A stretch of 64,000 nt of DNA from Tolypocladium sp. Sup5 PDA-1 (Eukaryota; Ascomycota; Sordariomycetes; Hypocreales; Ophiocordycipitaceae). The stretch's first letter is position 1. The number at the start of each line of letters is the position of its first letter. The translations under genes and the position numbers were made by a program. The notes beneath the pieces are model-generated. The model was not told where the DNA came from and made no database searches. It saw only the letters and a list, made by a program, of their open reading frames with translations. Shown here piece by piece: positions 44,696-55,238 of the stretch. Location: positions 248,001 through 312,000 of the forward strand of contig JPHH03000007.1 of assembly GCA_000750105.3 (NCBI GenBank). Direction: 5' to 3'.

Positions 44696-46225
44696 ATGAG
44701 CGACGTCACGACGGCGCTGACCTCGGCCTGCGGCTGCAAAGCGCGCGACGATGACAGCGTAGCGGCAGCCTCCGGATCAGACCTGCAACGCGGCCCGGAA
44801 CCGACTCCACGCCGTCGACACTCCTTCTTCCTGCCGCGGAGGAAGTCCATCGTCGAGACCATCATGGACGGCGAGGAAGGCCTGCTGCTCAAGGTGGACT
44901 TGTTCCTCTCCGAGCTGGAGAGGAGGCTGGACTTCATCGAAAGCTATGGCGACCTGGGAAAGGACTACAGCATCTCGCGCGCCTTCTCGACTCTCCAGGC
45001 GGTCCGGACACGATGTTCCCAGGCGTCCGAAGAAGTCCTCGGCGCTGGCCGACGGAGGCTGCATGTCATGGTTGAGACGCTGGAGGCGCGCTACCAGGAG
45101 ACGCTGGAGGCCACCGAGTCGCTCCACGAGAAGGCACGCGTCGGCATCGACCTCCTCGAGGGTCTGCTGTCCGAGTTCGAGGTCCGAGCCTACAAGCTGC
45201 GTGAGCAAGGTCTCGCCAACGCCGCCACCGCTGCCGAAGCCTTCATGGACGAGGGCCGACGAGTCGCAAACGAGAGCATCGAAAGAGCGAGAGGCGTCGT
45301 AGACGAAGGGCTCGAACGAGCGAGGCGAGCAGCTCTGTCGCTGGAGGAGCATATTCAACAAGCGATAGGACTGGCAAAACAGAGGCGGCTTCTCCTCTAC
45401 GATGACTTGCCCACCCCGTGGCGGAACAACCCGCACATCAAGAAGGGCTACCGCTTCACCGAAACCAAGCTGGAATGTGTCCGGTCCATGTTCAACATCT
45501 CAAACGAGTTCTTCAACATCTGGTCCCACGCCATTGGCCTTGTTCTTGTCTTAGCGGTGGCCTTTTACTTCTACCCAAGCAGCGCGAACTTCGGCCTCAG
45601 CACCAAGAGCGATGTCTTTGTGGCTGCAGTCTTCTTTGTCATGGCGGGCCTGACCTTGGTCTGCTCGACCATCTGGCACACCATGAATGCTGTCGCAGAC
45701 ATGAACGCCATCTCCATGTTTGCCTGCGTCGACTACACAGGCATCTCTTTGCTGATTGCAGCCTCCATCATGACGACCGAGTACACGGCCTTCTATTGCG
45801 ACCCCGTGAGCCGGTGGACCTACATGTGCCTCACGGCATTCCTCGGAATCGGCGGCGTTGTCCTGCCGTGGCACCCGCGATTCAACGGCGCTGACATGGC
45901 TTGGGCAAGAGTGGCATTCTACGTTGGCCTGGCTCTGACCGGGTTCATGCCCATTCTCCAGCTCTACCTGACTCACGGCCCGGACTTTGTCATCAACTTT
46001 TACTCGCCCATCTCCAAGTCCATCCTGGTCTACTTTGGAGGCGCGATCGTCTACGCGAGCAAGACACCCGAGCGATGGTTCCCCGGCATGTTTGACTACA
46101 TCGGGGGAAGCCATAACCTGTGGCACGCGGCCGTGCTGGGTGGGATCCTGTTCCACTACACGGCCATGCAGCAGTTCTTTTCCAACGCCTTCCACCGCGC
46201 CGAGGGCGGCTGTCCTGCCTATTAA
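44696..46225 (+). CDS. PAQR-family membrane protein with long N-terminus (Izh3-like)
   Basis: A seven-helix membrane protein of the adiponectin-receptor/haemolysin-III family. Yeast Izh proteins act in zinc and sterol homeostasis. Single exon, 509 residues. Residues about 1-240 are cytosolic and helical (VDLFLSELERRLDFIESYG; RRRLHVMVETLEARYQETLEATESLHEK; repeated ERARxxVDEGLERARR), an extension typical of the Izh3 branch. The core begins at about 245 with LPTPWRNNPHIKKGYRF and shows NEFFNIWSHAIG, H328 in CSTIWHTM and H473/H477 in SHNLWHAAVLGG, which together form the zinc site expected of the family. All three zinc histidines are present, so hydrolase-type (ceramidase-like) activity is possible but unproven. 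Confidence 0.92.
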   Translation: MSDVTTALTSACGCKARDDDSVAAASGSDLQRGPEPTPRRRHSFFLPRRKSIVETIMDGEEGLLLKVDLFLSELERRLDFIESYGDLGKDYSISRAFSTLQAVRTRCSQASEEVLGAGRRRLHVMVETLEARYQETLEATESLHEKARVGIDLLEGLLSEFEVRAYKLREQGLANAATAAEAFMDEGRRVANESIERARGVVDEGLERARRAALSLEEHIQQAIGLAKQRRLLLYDDLPTPWRNNPHIKKGYRFTETKLECVRSMFNISNEFFNIWSHAIGLVLVLAVAFYFYPSSANFGLSTKSDVFVAAVFFVMAGLTLVCSTIWHTMNAVADMNAISMFACVDYTGISLLIAASIMTTEYTAFYCDPVSRWTYMCLTAFLGIGGVVLPWHPRFNGADMAWARVAFYVGLALTGFMPILQLYLTHGPDFVINFYSPISKSILVYFGGAIVYASKTPERWFPGMFDYIGGSHNLWHAAVLGGILFHYTAMQQFFSNAFHRAEGGCPAY

Positions 46226-47100
46226 GCAGCGGCTGTCGCGTCTGGAGGCCAGAGACAAGGGAGGGCGCGAGGATTGGACAGCAAAGCATGACGGGAGAGA
46301 TGTGTCTCGGACAGAAAGCGCATTATTTGGTATCATAGCGGCTGCCCAAGTGTTTGTGTTGCAGGGTGCAGTCATGGGAAGGCCTCTACGCTGCGCGACG
46401 ATGAGAGATGGGAAGAGGACGATGAACGACATGATAAACGACAGGGAGTGTGTACGCTGGAATGGCTGAAGGGGGCACGACGCAGCAACTCCCAAGGACG
46501 AACACGAGTTGGAGACGGCATTTGGCATTTCCTGCATCGATACATTGGCGTTATTTTTCTGGGTATTCTTCTTCTATAACATTCCTGTATATATAATGGC
46601 ATGCATCATACAGTCCCTTACATAGACTGCACAAAAGACACACATACGACTCCCAGCCTGGGAGGAACAACATGGTTCTCTGAAAGAAGGGACTCTCCCC
46701 ACGCATTGCTCGTCAAAACCCTAGTATACAGATTTTCTTCCATAGAGATGCCAAAGCCCATGTGCGTGCATACCCATTCACGACGATACATCATAACTGA
46801 TTCCTTCGTAGCGTACCTGTTCTCTTGACCTGTTTCCTGTTGCATTTCTCAGCCATCCCGGCACCGTGGAAAGCTGCATCCTGGTCCATTCCCACCCGAC
46901 CATCGCAGCGGTATGACGTCGCTGTACACATGCAATTCGTAATCATACAATTCATAACATTTCGTGCCCAATCAATGGGCATTCATCCCGTCACATCAAA
47001 CGGACACCTCATCAATAATTTGGCAGGCAAACCTTGCAGCCATCTCAGACATGTAGCAACAGCAAGCATTGCAGGGTGACGGCGTCCTCGCGTCTCGGGA
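46226..47100. other. Convergent intergenic region
   Basis: 3' flanks of the PAQR and BUB2 genes. No supported gene; all frames are under 85 codons. Confidence 0.5.
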
Positions 47101-48682
47101 TTACAGAGCGTGCGTGACAATCTCGGCGTAGACATCATCGGGTATCTTCTTGATAATCCCGATCGTGACGCTCTTGACGAGATCCGCATTCAGCTGGGGG
47201 AATGATCGAAGCACCTTGTTAGGGCTAACGCATGGTCAGCAAAAGGTCAACGCAAAATAAATTCGCAAGTAATTCCGACGGGATTCTCACCTGGGGGACT
47301 GGAGGATCTGAGACCTCATGATGGTAAGCTGGGCCACTATGCAGACAATGTTCAGATGCGGCCCGTACGCAAACAGAAAGTCCCACAGCCGCAAAACCTC
47401 GGGCAGGGGAGGCGTGCAAGCGCAGAGGGTCAAGACGGACGGGAAGGCGTAGATCTCGGCCGAAAGTCCCTTAGCTGTAAGGTACATGCTGAGCTTCGGG
47501 TCAACAATGGCCAGGACCTTGTCTACCAGGGCAAGGCCTCGGTGGACACCGTCCATGGCTCCGCGGATATAGGCAGGGCATTCCCGAGTAAGCAGTGAGT
47601 AAAAAGCAACGAACGCCTCGGCCTCGCTGCGGGCGGCGTAGAGAAACGGCGCGGCGAGGACATTCATGCCCTGGACGTACGTGCCGGGCTCGGGGCCAGC
47701 GGTAGATTCTGCAACCATTGATAGTTAGCTTAAGCTTTCCGGGCCTAGAAGCGGCAGTCGGCGACGGCATCACCGGGAAGACACGTACTTGCTTGAGAGT
47801 GCCCAGAGACGCTCCCCGTTAGGCTCTCACGGGGGTGTGAAGACTGCCGGCTGCTTGGCCGGCTGTGGCGCTGGTCCTCTTTGGCGTCGTGTAGCTTCCA
47901 GGCAATGGCGTTGAGGAGGCGAATCAAGCTGGCCTCGCTGACCCGTCGGCGGAAGAGGGGGTCGGTGGTGAGCGTGCGGAATGTATCGTTGCGAATCTTG
48001 GAGTAGGCGGAGGACGCTCCGCGGTGGATGAGCGAGAGGTACTCGTCGGTGGACATGATGGGCGCGTCGAGGAGAACCAGCCACACGTATATCCTCAGCG
48101 GCGACTGGAAGGATCAATGTTAGCTGAACTGGCCACGCTAAAATAAAATAAAAAGGACATTCATAGTCTTCTTACCATCCCATCTTCGGCACTTTTGATT
48201 CCCTCATCAACGACCTTCCATCTCGCGCTCTCGAGAGCACCAACAAAGTCCCCATCGTTGGGCCCATCGCGGATGATCTGCTGCAGGGACAGATGGCCAT
48301 GCGAAAAGACGGGCTTCTTCAGACTCGAGCGCTTGGTGGCAGCCACGAGATTCATGTGATGACCCAGCGGAGGAGTGGCATCGCTGTTGGCGCGTCCACG
48401 CTGCGGCGAGCGGCTGGCGGCACCGTGTCCCTGGTCCCTGGTCGGGGATCCATTGCGATGCAGGTCTCGCCGCTGCTGGGAGATGAGGGAGGGTTGGTTG
48501 AGGGTGCGAGCCGCGGCGCCCAGCGAGTGCGCCGACTGGAGTCTTCGTAGGGCTCGATGCGTCCGTGGAGATGGAGGGGCCTGGAGCTCGGTGTGGTGGT
48601 TGACGACGGCGGGGTGGAACGACGTGGCGGACGACGACGGGGGCGCTTCTCGCGGTGGACTGGGCATGGCTGCGTAAGTCAT
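47101..48682 (-). CDS. BUB2: Bub2/Cdc16-type TBC-domain GAP
   Basis: The Rab-GAP-like subunit that, with Bfa1/Byr4, restrains the Tem1/Spg1 GTPase controlling mitotic exit and septation. Exons are 48682-48176, 48104-47789, 47708-47291 and 47224-47101, giving 454 residues. The TBC domain holds both catalytic fingers: Arg212 in the I-x-x-D-x-x-R motif (KIRNDTFRT) and Gln287 in TYVQGMNVL. Also visible are DPLFRRRVSEASLIRLLNAIAW, IDPKLSMYL, EIYAFPSVLTLCAC and LRLWDFLFAYG, which follow yeast Bub2 closely. The N-terminal 130 residues are Ser/Pro/Arg-rich and absent from the yeast protein. All four exon joins keep frame. The start at 48682 has a second ATG five codons later. Confidence 0.93.
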
Positions 48683-49080
48683 GATGATGGGTGGACGGGT
48701 CGTGGAGGCTAGCGGGACGGCGCTATTGCAGGAAGCATGGCAATTGGAGAGGGCGAGATGTTGGTTGAAGCTCGAGAGTTGGACGCGATGCTGCAGACGT
48801 TTGATGTTGGAGTTTCGAGGCGCGTGGCCCAGGTACCTTAAGCTAGACGTTGGTGGGGGGCTGGTGGCTCAGCTCAGCCTAGAACGCCCGGGCATTATGG
48901 TAACGAGCGCTAACGCTCCATACTGTACCTCCATAACTGTCATAAAATACTTCACATGCGAAGTAGGCTCTCCTTGGAGGGATAGAAATAAAAGGGACGG
49001 AATAAAAAGAATAGACAAAAAGAAAAACGAGCGGCATAACCACGTAGTCCTTGATTTACGCTTGAAACGAGCAAAAAGAG
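48683..49080. other. BUB2 promoter and 3' flank of tRNA-Arg copy 2
   Basis: The right half (about 48990-49080) resembles the corresponding flank of tRNA copy 3. No protein gene seen. Confidence 0.5.
49073..49077 (-). terminator. Pol III terminator of tRNA-Arg copy 2
   Basis: T5 on the minus strand just after the tRNA 3' end. Confidence 0.7.
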
Positions 49081-49159
49081 TGACCGAGACAGGGGTCGAA
49101 CCTGCGACCTTCTGATTAACCAATCGTAGTCAGACGCTCTGCCATTGAGCCACACGGCC
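49081..49159 (-). tRNA. tRNA-Arg(ACG), copy 2, with 7-nt intron
   Basis: Identical to copy 1 over the whole 79 nt as far as I can compare by eye, including intron TTGGTTA and the 6-67 U-U mismatch. It lies on the opposite strand and 5.6 kb away. It begins 398 bp upstream of the BUB2 start codon. Confidence 0.92.
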
Positions 49160-49448
49160 GTACACATTACTTGGCCGCTTTTTATCGTGACTTAAGAGGC
49201 TATCCAGACAAGTGATTAATATGCGGTTGCAGACGGCCCGTGTGGCCCCACGGCTAACTGCCCAGGCCCCAAGGAGAAGCTTGCGATGCGAGTACGAAGT
49301 ACGGATAGATATGCTTAATAGTTATACTATTCAAATACTTCGCCTAACGTAGAGAGGCAAACAAGGGAACGGAGTTCGGAGTAAGGATAGATAAAAAGAA
49401 ACCAAACGGCGTAATACCGTGCTTCTTAATTTATGCGTATTCCCGAGC

Positions 49449-49453
49449 AAAAA
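49449..49453 (-). terminator. Pol III terminator of tRNA-Arg copy 3
   Basis: T5 on the minus strand immediately after the tRNA. Confidence 0.7.
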
Positions 49454-49456
49454 GAA

Positions 49457-49535
49457 TGACCGAGACAGGGGTCGAACCTGCGACCTTCTGATTAACTAAT
49501 CGTAGTCAGACGCTCTGCCATTGAGCCACACGGCC
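49457..49535 (-). tRNA. tRNA-Arg(ACG), copy 3, with 7-nt intron
   Basis: The mature tRNA is the same as in copies 1 and 2. The only difference I see is in the intron (TTAGTTA instead of TTGGTTA). It shares the minus strand with copy 2, with 297 bp between them. Confidence 0.92.
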
Positions 49536-49974
49536 TCTGAAGTCGCTGATTCTAGGAGCGACTTGAGTTGATGGAAAATTTCGTCGTTATAGTGGTATAA
49601 TAAGGTGGCCACAATTTTCGTGGTGTGGATGTCCGGCGCTGGCCATGTGGGGAGTGCCACCCTTGGCCGAGGTTTCTTTGCTGAGCTACCCTATACCGGA
49701 GCAGTTGTATGTTGTATGCGCCTGCGTGCTCGAAGCTCACTGGCCAGTGCGAGCTGCCCTTGCAGCCTCGCTCGTCCACTTCCGCTGTTCACTCGCGAGG
49801 CTCAGCCGTTGCCATTCATCGTGTCCTATTGTCCCTCGCACCGCAATAGCTGTCCGACGACTTTATTCCCCGGACGTCCGTCTTTTAACTCCATCGCCTT
49901 TTTCCTGCTTCATCCCGACAAGATACGCGCAAAGCGGCTACCAATCTCGTCGCCGTCCGGCGAACAAGCCAGCC
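49536..49974. other. Upstream region of the THOC5-like gene
   Basis: Pyrimidine-rich toward its right end, as is usual for a fungal promoter/5' UTR. No gene seen. Confidence 0.5.
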
Positions 49975-50727
49975 ATGTCCGTCGACAAGATCGTCAACGA
50001 GTCGACCCTCGTCGCTGTCCTTCAAATCTCGGACCAGGCTCGCGACCAGGCCCACGCGCTCCTCCGCCTCACCGACCAGGCCAGGGACGGTAGGCCGTCG
50101 GCCGAGCTCCAGGCCGAGATCGCCAAGCAGCAGAAGCACCTCTTCACCAGCATCTCACAGTTGCGTGGCCTCCATCGCACGGCCTGCATCTCGGCGCGCG
50201 AGACCAAGACCTTCACCTCGGAGGCCAGGCAGGAAGTCGACCGCCTGCACCTACAGCTGCAGAATCTCTACTACGAGCAGCGCCATCTCCAAGGCGAGAT
50301 CTCGGCGTGCGACTCGTACGAGTATGTCGTCACGTGTTTCCTCGCGGCTGTTGAGCGCAAGAACTGACACCGCCATCCAGTCACAAATACCAGCAGCTTC
50401 CTCTAATTCCGGTCGAAGAGTTCCTCGCCCAACATACGGACCATGCCAACGACGACGAGAACGAACTCATGATTGCGCGTATCGACCACGAGCGGGCAGA
50501 GCGCGAGGCGTTGGAGCAGCAGAGGCAGGAGCTCCTTAAGCGCAAGCAAAAGCTTATTGCCGACAACAAGCGCCGCAAAGACGATCTCGCCAACCTGGAC
50601 CAGGATCTCGAAAAGTTCATTGACGTGCGTTTTGCCTTGCTTCTCCCCCTCTTCCGACCGAGATTTCCTGACTTTAGCACCGCAGGCCGCGAAACCCATT
50701 ATGGAACTGTTTGAAAAGGCGCCATGA
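49975..50727 (+). CDS. THOC5: THO complex subunit 5 (THOC5/FimP-like)
   Basis: A nuclear protein of the THO complex, which couples transcription to mRNA export. Exons are 49975-50321, 50381-50624 and 50686-50727, giving 210 residues, much shorter than animal THOC5 (about 680) because only the N-terminal coiled-coil part is present; short forms are usual in moulds. Features are VDKIVNESTLVAVLQISDQARDQ, FTSISQLRGLHRTACISARETK, VDRLHLQLQNLYYEQRHLQGEI and, after intron 1, the motif HKYQQLPLIPVEEFL followed by a long Glu/Arg/Lys coiled coil to AAKPIMELFEKAP. The intron-1 join (SYDHKYQ) and the third exon keep phase. It is divergent from BUB2 with two tRNAs between. Confidence 0.87.
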
Positions 50728-53700
50728 GGGTCACAGATAGGTGGCCATTTCAGGAACGAATCACGACGGAGACGACACGCCGAGAGGACCTGTTCGCCCA
50801 TGTAAGACTCACATTTAGCATCGCGTCATGCAGCACGCATTGAAACTGTGACAGCAGCCTGTCAAACCACATCAAGGAACAGGAAGGTGCCAAGGCATGC
50901 GCACAGGCGCATAGGCACATGGGCACGTCGCTGGGCCACTGTCTGCGGGGATGCCTTCCCTCGTCCTGTCCGGCCAGGAAACCTGCCAGGCGTCTTCAAA
51001 CTGCCAGCCGGTCGAGCATCTCGCAAGCCTTGGCCCTGACGAGCGGTACGAGCACTTCTGGGGATGGTCGGTTTGGCTTTTCGGAAAGATGTTCCGAACG
51101 GGGTCAGGGGAATCGCGTTGTCTGGGGGCGGCATCGAGGAGCTGGTGTCGAAAGTATCGATCTACGCGTGGCAGCAGCTACAAATACAGCTACGCCAGTT
51201 TCCATTGACAGCTTGCGTATGAACCAATTATCCCCCCGCCCCATCTCCGTGGAATGGGGACCCGTTGTCAAACTGCATGCCCAGGAGCCCTGTGCGTGAG
51301 CCATTGATAGACTGCTCTACGTGTTTGTATTGCCCCGCAGGTTGGGTATCGCGGTGGCTTGCCCTGCGTGAAGCGGGAGTGTGCCATGACCAAGGTGTGA
51401 GTGTAGCTGAGGACGCAGACAAATATGCGCTACAATGTGCATTCAGATCTTGCTGAGTTGCCTTGGCGAGATCTTGCCCAGGTCCCTGGGACGATCATAG
51501 TGCTCGTGATTTTGATCTTGATCTTGGCGATACACCTCCAGTGCAACTTGCTTGATACTATGCCTTTGGGGATATTGCATGTATTTCATGTCAACTAAGA
51601 AGCCATCAACTCCAGCTTCTTGTTCCACGAAACTATCAATATGTCAAATGCTGTCCTCGGATAAATACGGTAAACGAAAAGACAACGCCTCTATCTTGTC
51701 ACAGTGAGGCCCTGAGTCTCCTGGCAGAACAAAGATTGGAGGGCACAGGTCAGCAGCACAGACGACCAAAGCTGGATCTACGGACTACGCATGTCAGAGA
51801 TAATATCATTTAATAACATCGAACACGGACGCCCGCATGTACAGAGTACAAGGCGGCTACAACCTCGCGAGACCGTCTCTGGCAGGTTGCAACATACGCC
51901 TTCAGCTGAACACTGAACCCCGGACCAGCCAACATGGACGAGTCGCTCGAGGCACGTGTTTGCGAAGCTTCGCCAGACCCGGCAACGTTTAAAATGCTTG
52001 CCCCTCGCCAGCTCTCGACGGTTGGTGATTTGAGAGCGGAAACGGTCTGCGGGAAGCCACAAAAGGGCATCCAGGAAACGCTGACAGCCAGAGCTCCAGG
52101 CGTCCAGACAGATCGTCGGCATGTTGAGCGACAGAGAGTCATTTCCGGGTGGAGCGGTTGGGCTGCTGTGAGACATGCCTCTCGAGCCAACGCTACGGAG
52201 TACAGCGACTTAAACTGTGGTTCCTGACCACTAAGAGCGCCTCGTGCGACGATCTGGGCCTGCGATTGACGAGGCTGGTCAAGCCGAACCCAACCCCCCA
52301 CGAGGCCATCCACCGGGCCATTGAGAGGGCGGAGAGGGCAAACGTTGACCTGCTGTGGCTACTCAGAGGCCGAGAGATGCGATTAAGTAGTCCGTATCAC
52401 GGAGGAAATTGCAGGAAGCTGGTGGTCTTGTGAGATTTCGGGGCTGTCGCTCGTGACCGTCTTAGCCATCAAGATGGTCAAATGTCGTCCGAAACGACGG
52501 TGGGATCGACCATCACCACGCTTTTCCGGCCCATTCAGCCATTGAGCGACTTGCAGGTTTCTCCACGCCGTGGATCCTTTGGGAGTCTGGGCGCCGGGGG
52601 TTTTCTGGTGGTGCGGATTGATGATGGAGCACACCACTTGTCCCACCGGCAGTCGGCACAGGTCACTCCATGGTTTACATACTCGCTCACAGCTCACCGA
52701 CCCAGCGACCAGCCCCGGGTACCAACATCGCTTAACTACATGTATGTACGAGTACTCGTAAGAAGAGAAAATTTTGCGTAAAGGGGCAGTGTGCAGTGAC
52801 CTGTCGGTGCCGTTGTACATGGACCATGCATCGGACAAACCTGCAAAATGGCGTCAGCTCCGCCGCCGCCAAGCAATCGAGGGTGGGAGGCCGCGTAAGG
52901 ACCGAGGCGCTTCAAGGCGTTCTACTGTAATAATCCAGTCCAAGGCGTGGAGGAGACTGATTCAGGTTCTCGCATGCACCTGTTTGCACGCCCGTCCAGC
53001 AGCCGTCGAGTTGTTGCTAATAATGTTGTCCATGATGCTGCTCGTGAGGTCCGGCAGACGAATACTACGCCGCACTATCGATCGATCGATCTCGTCCTGT
53101 ACACCGGCGTTTGCCTCTTTGGACGTGAAGTTTGCCGGGTTTCACGAAACGGAGGTCAGCCACAGGCGCACAGCACAAGCTTTCCTCCACCCCCATGCCC
53201 CGGGCTGTGCCGTGGCGCTGGGCGTGTACAAGTAGGGGTTCGTCCAAAGAGATGAGGGTTGTACGGAGTAGGTACTGTATCAATGCAGGGAAAACTGCCA
53301 AGAACTTAATGACGATGGGGGCGTGAGTGTTTCCCTCTTGTTTCGAAACCACGGGGCTCTATTACGCCGTACAGTAGTTTCCGCTACAGAACCAATAGAG
53401 GACTGCTCCTCCAGACTTGACGCAAGTACTTGAAGATTTTGTTGGCTATATCAGTTGATGGTTTGTACCGTACCTAGGCAAGGTCGTAAAATGTTGAGCG
53501 AGAAGGCCCAGGCCTGCGCCAAAGCGTTCGACGGCCAGGTCAATCCGATGCCATGCTTATCTTCGTCTGCTGGTCGTGGCAGGTGGACGTCGACTACGAG
53601 TACGGAGTAAAAGACTGCGACATGCACCCCGGATAAGACAATCCTGCGGCTCTTTAGGCCTGGGGTGTGTGTACGTACCTGTGACGGCGCAAGAACCTGG

Positions 53701-53880
53701 AACAACCTTTTTTCAACGTTGACGCTGGCGGGCCTCGTACCGGTGATAATAAGTTGACTACCTAGCTAGCACACCCGCGACTCGGGCGAGTGCGGCAGCG
53801 ACGATGGCACCTCGGAGACGGTGGTTTGCAGGATTGGGGGCAGTGCTGGCGACAGGCCGCGCGTGACGATAGCTGCTGAT

Positions 53881-53910
53881 ACGTACCTTACCTTACGTAC
53901 CTACCTAGGC
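53881..53910. repeat. ACCTACCTAGG/ACGTACC motif cluster
   Basis: ACGTACCTTACCTTACGTAC followed by CTACCTAGGC; member of the second dispersed motif family. Confidence 0.6.
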
Positions 53911-54168
53911 TTGTATTAGAACACGGATGAGCAGGCGATAGTGGTGGTGTGGTGATGTGGTGGCAGCTCCAGCGGGACTGAACCTTGGCTGCAACGGCTG
54001 TTGCAGCGGACCAGCACTTGCAGCACTCGCTCCTGCGCTTGCGAGTTTTTCGTAGAGGCACCTGATATTCGTAGCCGCGCAGGAACGCGATAGTCCCGCG
54101 CTTACCTTCCGGGTTGCAGCAACAAGTATGGTGTTTCAAGCCATTGTCAGCGAGCCCAGAGGTACAAA

Positions 54169-54202
54169 CAAAGTACGGATTACGGACTAATACTTCGTAC
54201 AT
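54169..54202. repeat. GTACGGATTACGGACT / ACTTCGTAC inverted motif
   Basis: AAAGTACGGATTACGGACTA followed by ATACTTCGTACATAC; same layout as the block at 44129-44181, without the central GAGTACG units. Confidence 0.65.
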
Positions 54203-54892
54203 ACATGGTCAAAGAGGCATCCCATCATCCACGGCGCCATAATTGCGTACCTATCGTGTGGGGTGCCCGCATGCCCCAGTTGGAGCGCCCCCAGTCCAGA
54301 TCCAGGTACCCGACTGGACCCAGAGCCATGAGCCCACAGAACCCACCATGGCCCACCCACCGCAACGACGCTCCACGCGATTTCGCTCACCTCGCACGCT
54401 AAGAGGAGTTGCACGTTTCCCTCTGTCTCTCTCTCGCGCGCTCTCCTTGTTGGCTGCGCATCCGCCAAGATGGAGGTATTGAGGCTATTAACGCTCGCCA
54501 ATCCCTAGCCGCACTGCGCGTTAATTGCCTCAATCGGGCTTAGGTGCCTCGGGCATCTGGCCTTGGCGGGCTCCTGGAACACGCAGCAGGGGCATGTACC
54601 ACTTACAACGCATGTTCCTGCTCCTTCCCGCACCTTATCGAGGCTCCCAACGTCGACGATGACGGTCCATTGCCACGAATGGCACCGTTTACAGCGCCGT
54701 TTTCTCGGGGCCTGCACGTTCGCCATGTTCGTAGCCCCAGGGTCCCAGCAGCGCAATCTCCTCTGCGACGCCGCGTCGCCCATAGGGGCTTTGCCAGGCT
54801 GTGAAGTGCTGGTGTCTCCCGTCCCGCGGCCGACTCGACGTCCCATCGCCATCCCGTCACTCTCTCGCGCTGCTCCAGCCTGTACATAGTAC

Positions 54893-54930
54893 GGACTATC
54901 CGTACCATACCTTAGGTACCTACCTAGTCG
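54893..54930. repeat. AGTACGGACTATCCGTACC plus CTTAGGTACCTACC
   Basis: An inverted GTACGGA...TCCGTAC pair followed directly by the ACCTAGGT-class motif. Confidence 0.65.
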
Positions 54931-55238
54931 TTCTCTACACCCCCCTGGGTGCGGATCCTTAGTAACGTCCTCCTGGCGTATGCCCCCCGGAGCTTGGGTG
55001 CTTGGAGCTTCCAACGCCTCGTCGCTGCGGCCTGCCTGCCTCTCATCTCTGACGCTTCTCTCCTTTCTTCCCTCTCCTCTTCCTCTTCTCTTCCTCCCGT
55101 ACGGCATCGCCCACGCCTTGTATTTTCGCATCCACGGCCTCTGCTCGTCCTCGGCCCCCTCGACGTTCGTCGCCTCGACTCGCCCGCCGACTCTCCTGCC
55201 CAAGGCGCCGCGGCCTGGCTGTGGCAGCCGTCAGGACA

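Larger units (their letters stand above)
48990..49535. repeat. Local duplication containing tRNA-Arg copies 2 and 3
   Basis: The 3' flanks of the two tRNAs (about 48997-49080 and 49386-49456) align: AATAGACAAAAAGAAA with GATAGATAAAAAGAAA, CGGCATAA with CGGCGTAA, TTGATTTACGC with TTAATTTATGC, and CGAGCAAAAAGA in both. Many differences are C/T or G/A transitions. Confidence 0.65.
50728..55238. other. 4.5 kb stretch without a supported gene
   Basis: It lies between the THOC5-like and glycosyltransferase genes. It carries many GTAC and ACCTAGGT motifs (52195-52205, 52740-52758, 53260-53275, 53598-53609, 53881-53910, 54169-54202, 54893-54930). The last 400 bp are CT-rich, as expected of the glycosyltransferase 5' UTR. 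Open frames reach 232 codons but have unnatural composition and non-ATG starts in the ones checked. Confidence 0.4.

Noticed and set aside
49081..49535. tRNA pair with a spacer as a possible CRISPR-like or mobile array
   Set aside because: The repeats are clearly tRNA genes with internal promoters and T-run terminators; no regular array or integrase is present.
54505..55203. 232-codon minus-strand frame
   Set aside because: Lies antisense to the CT-rich leader of the glycosyltransferase gene; Arg/Gly/Glu-rich artefact.
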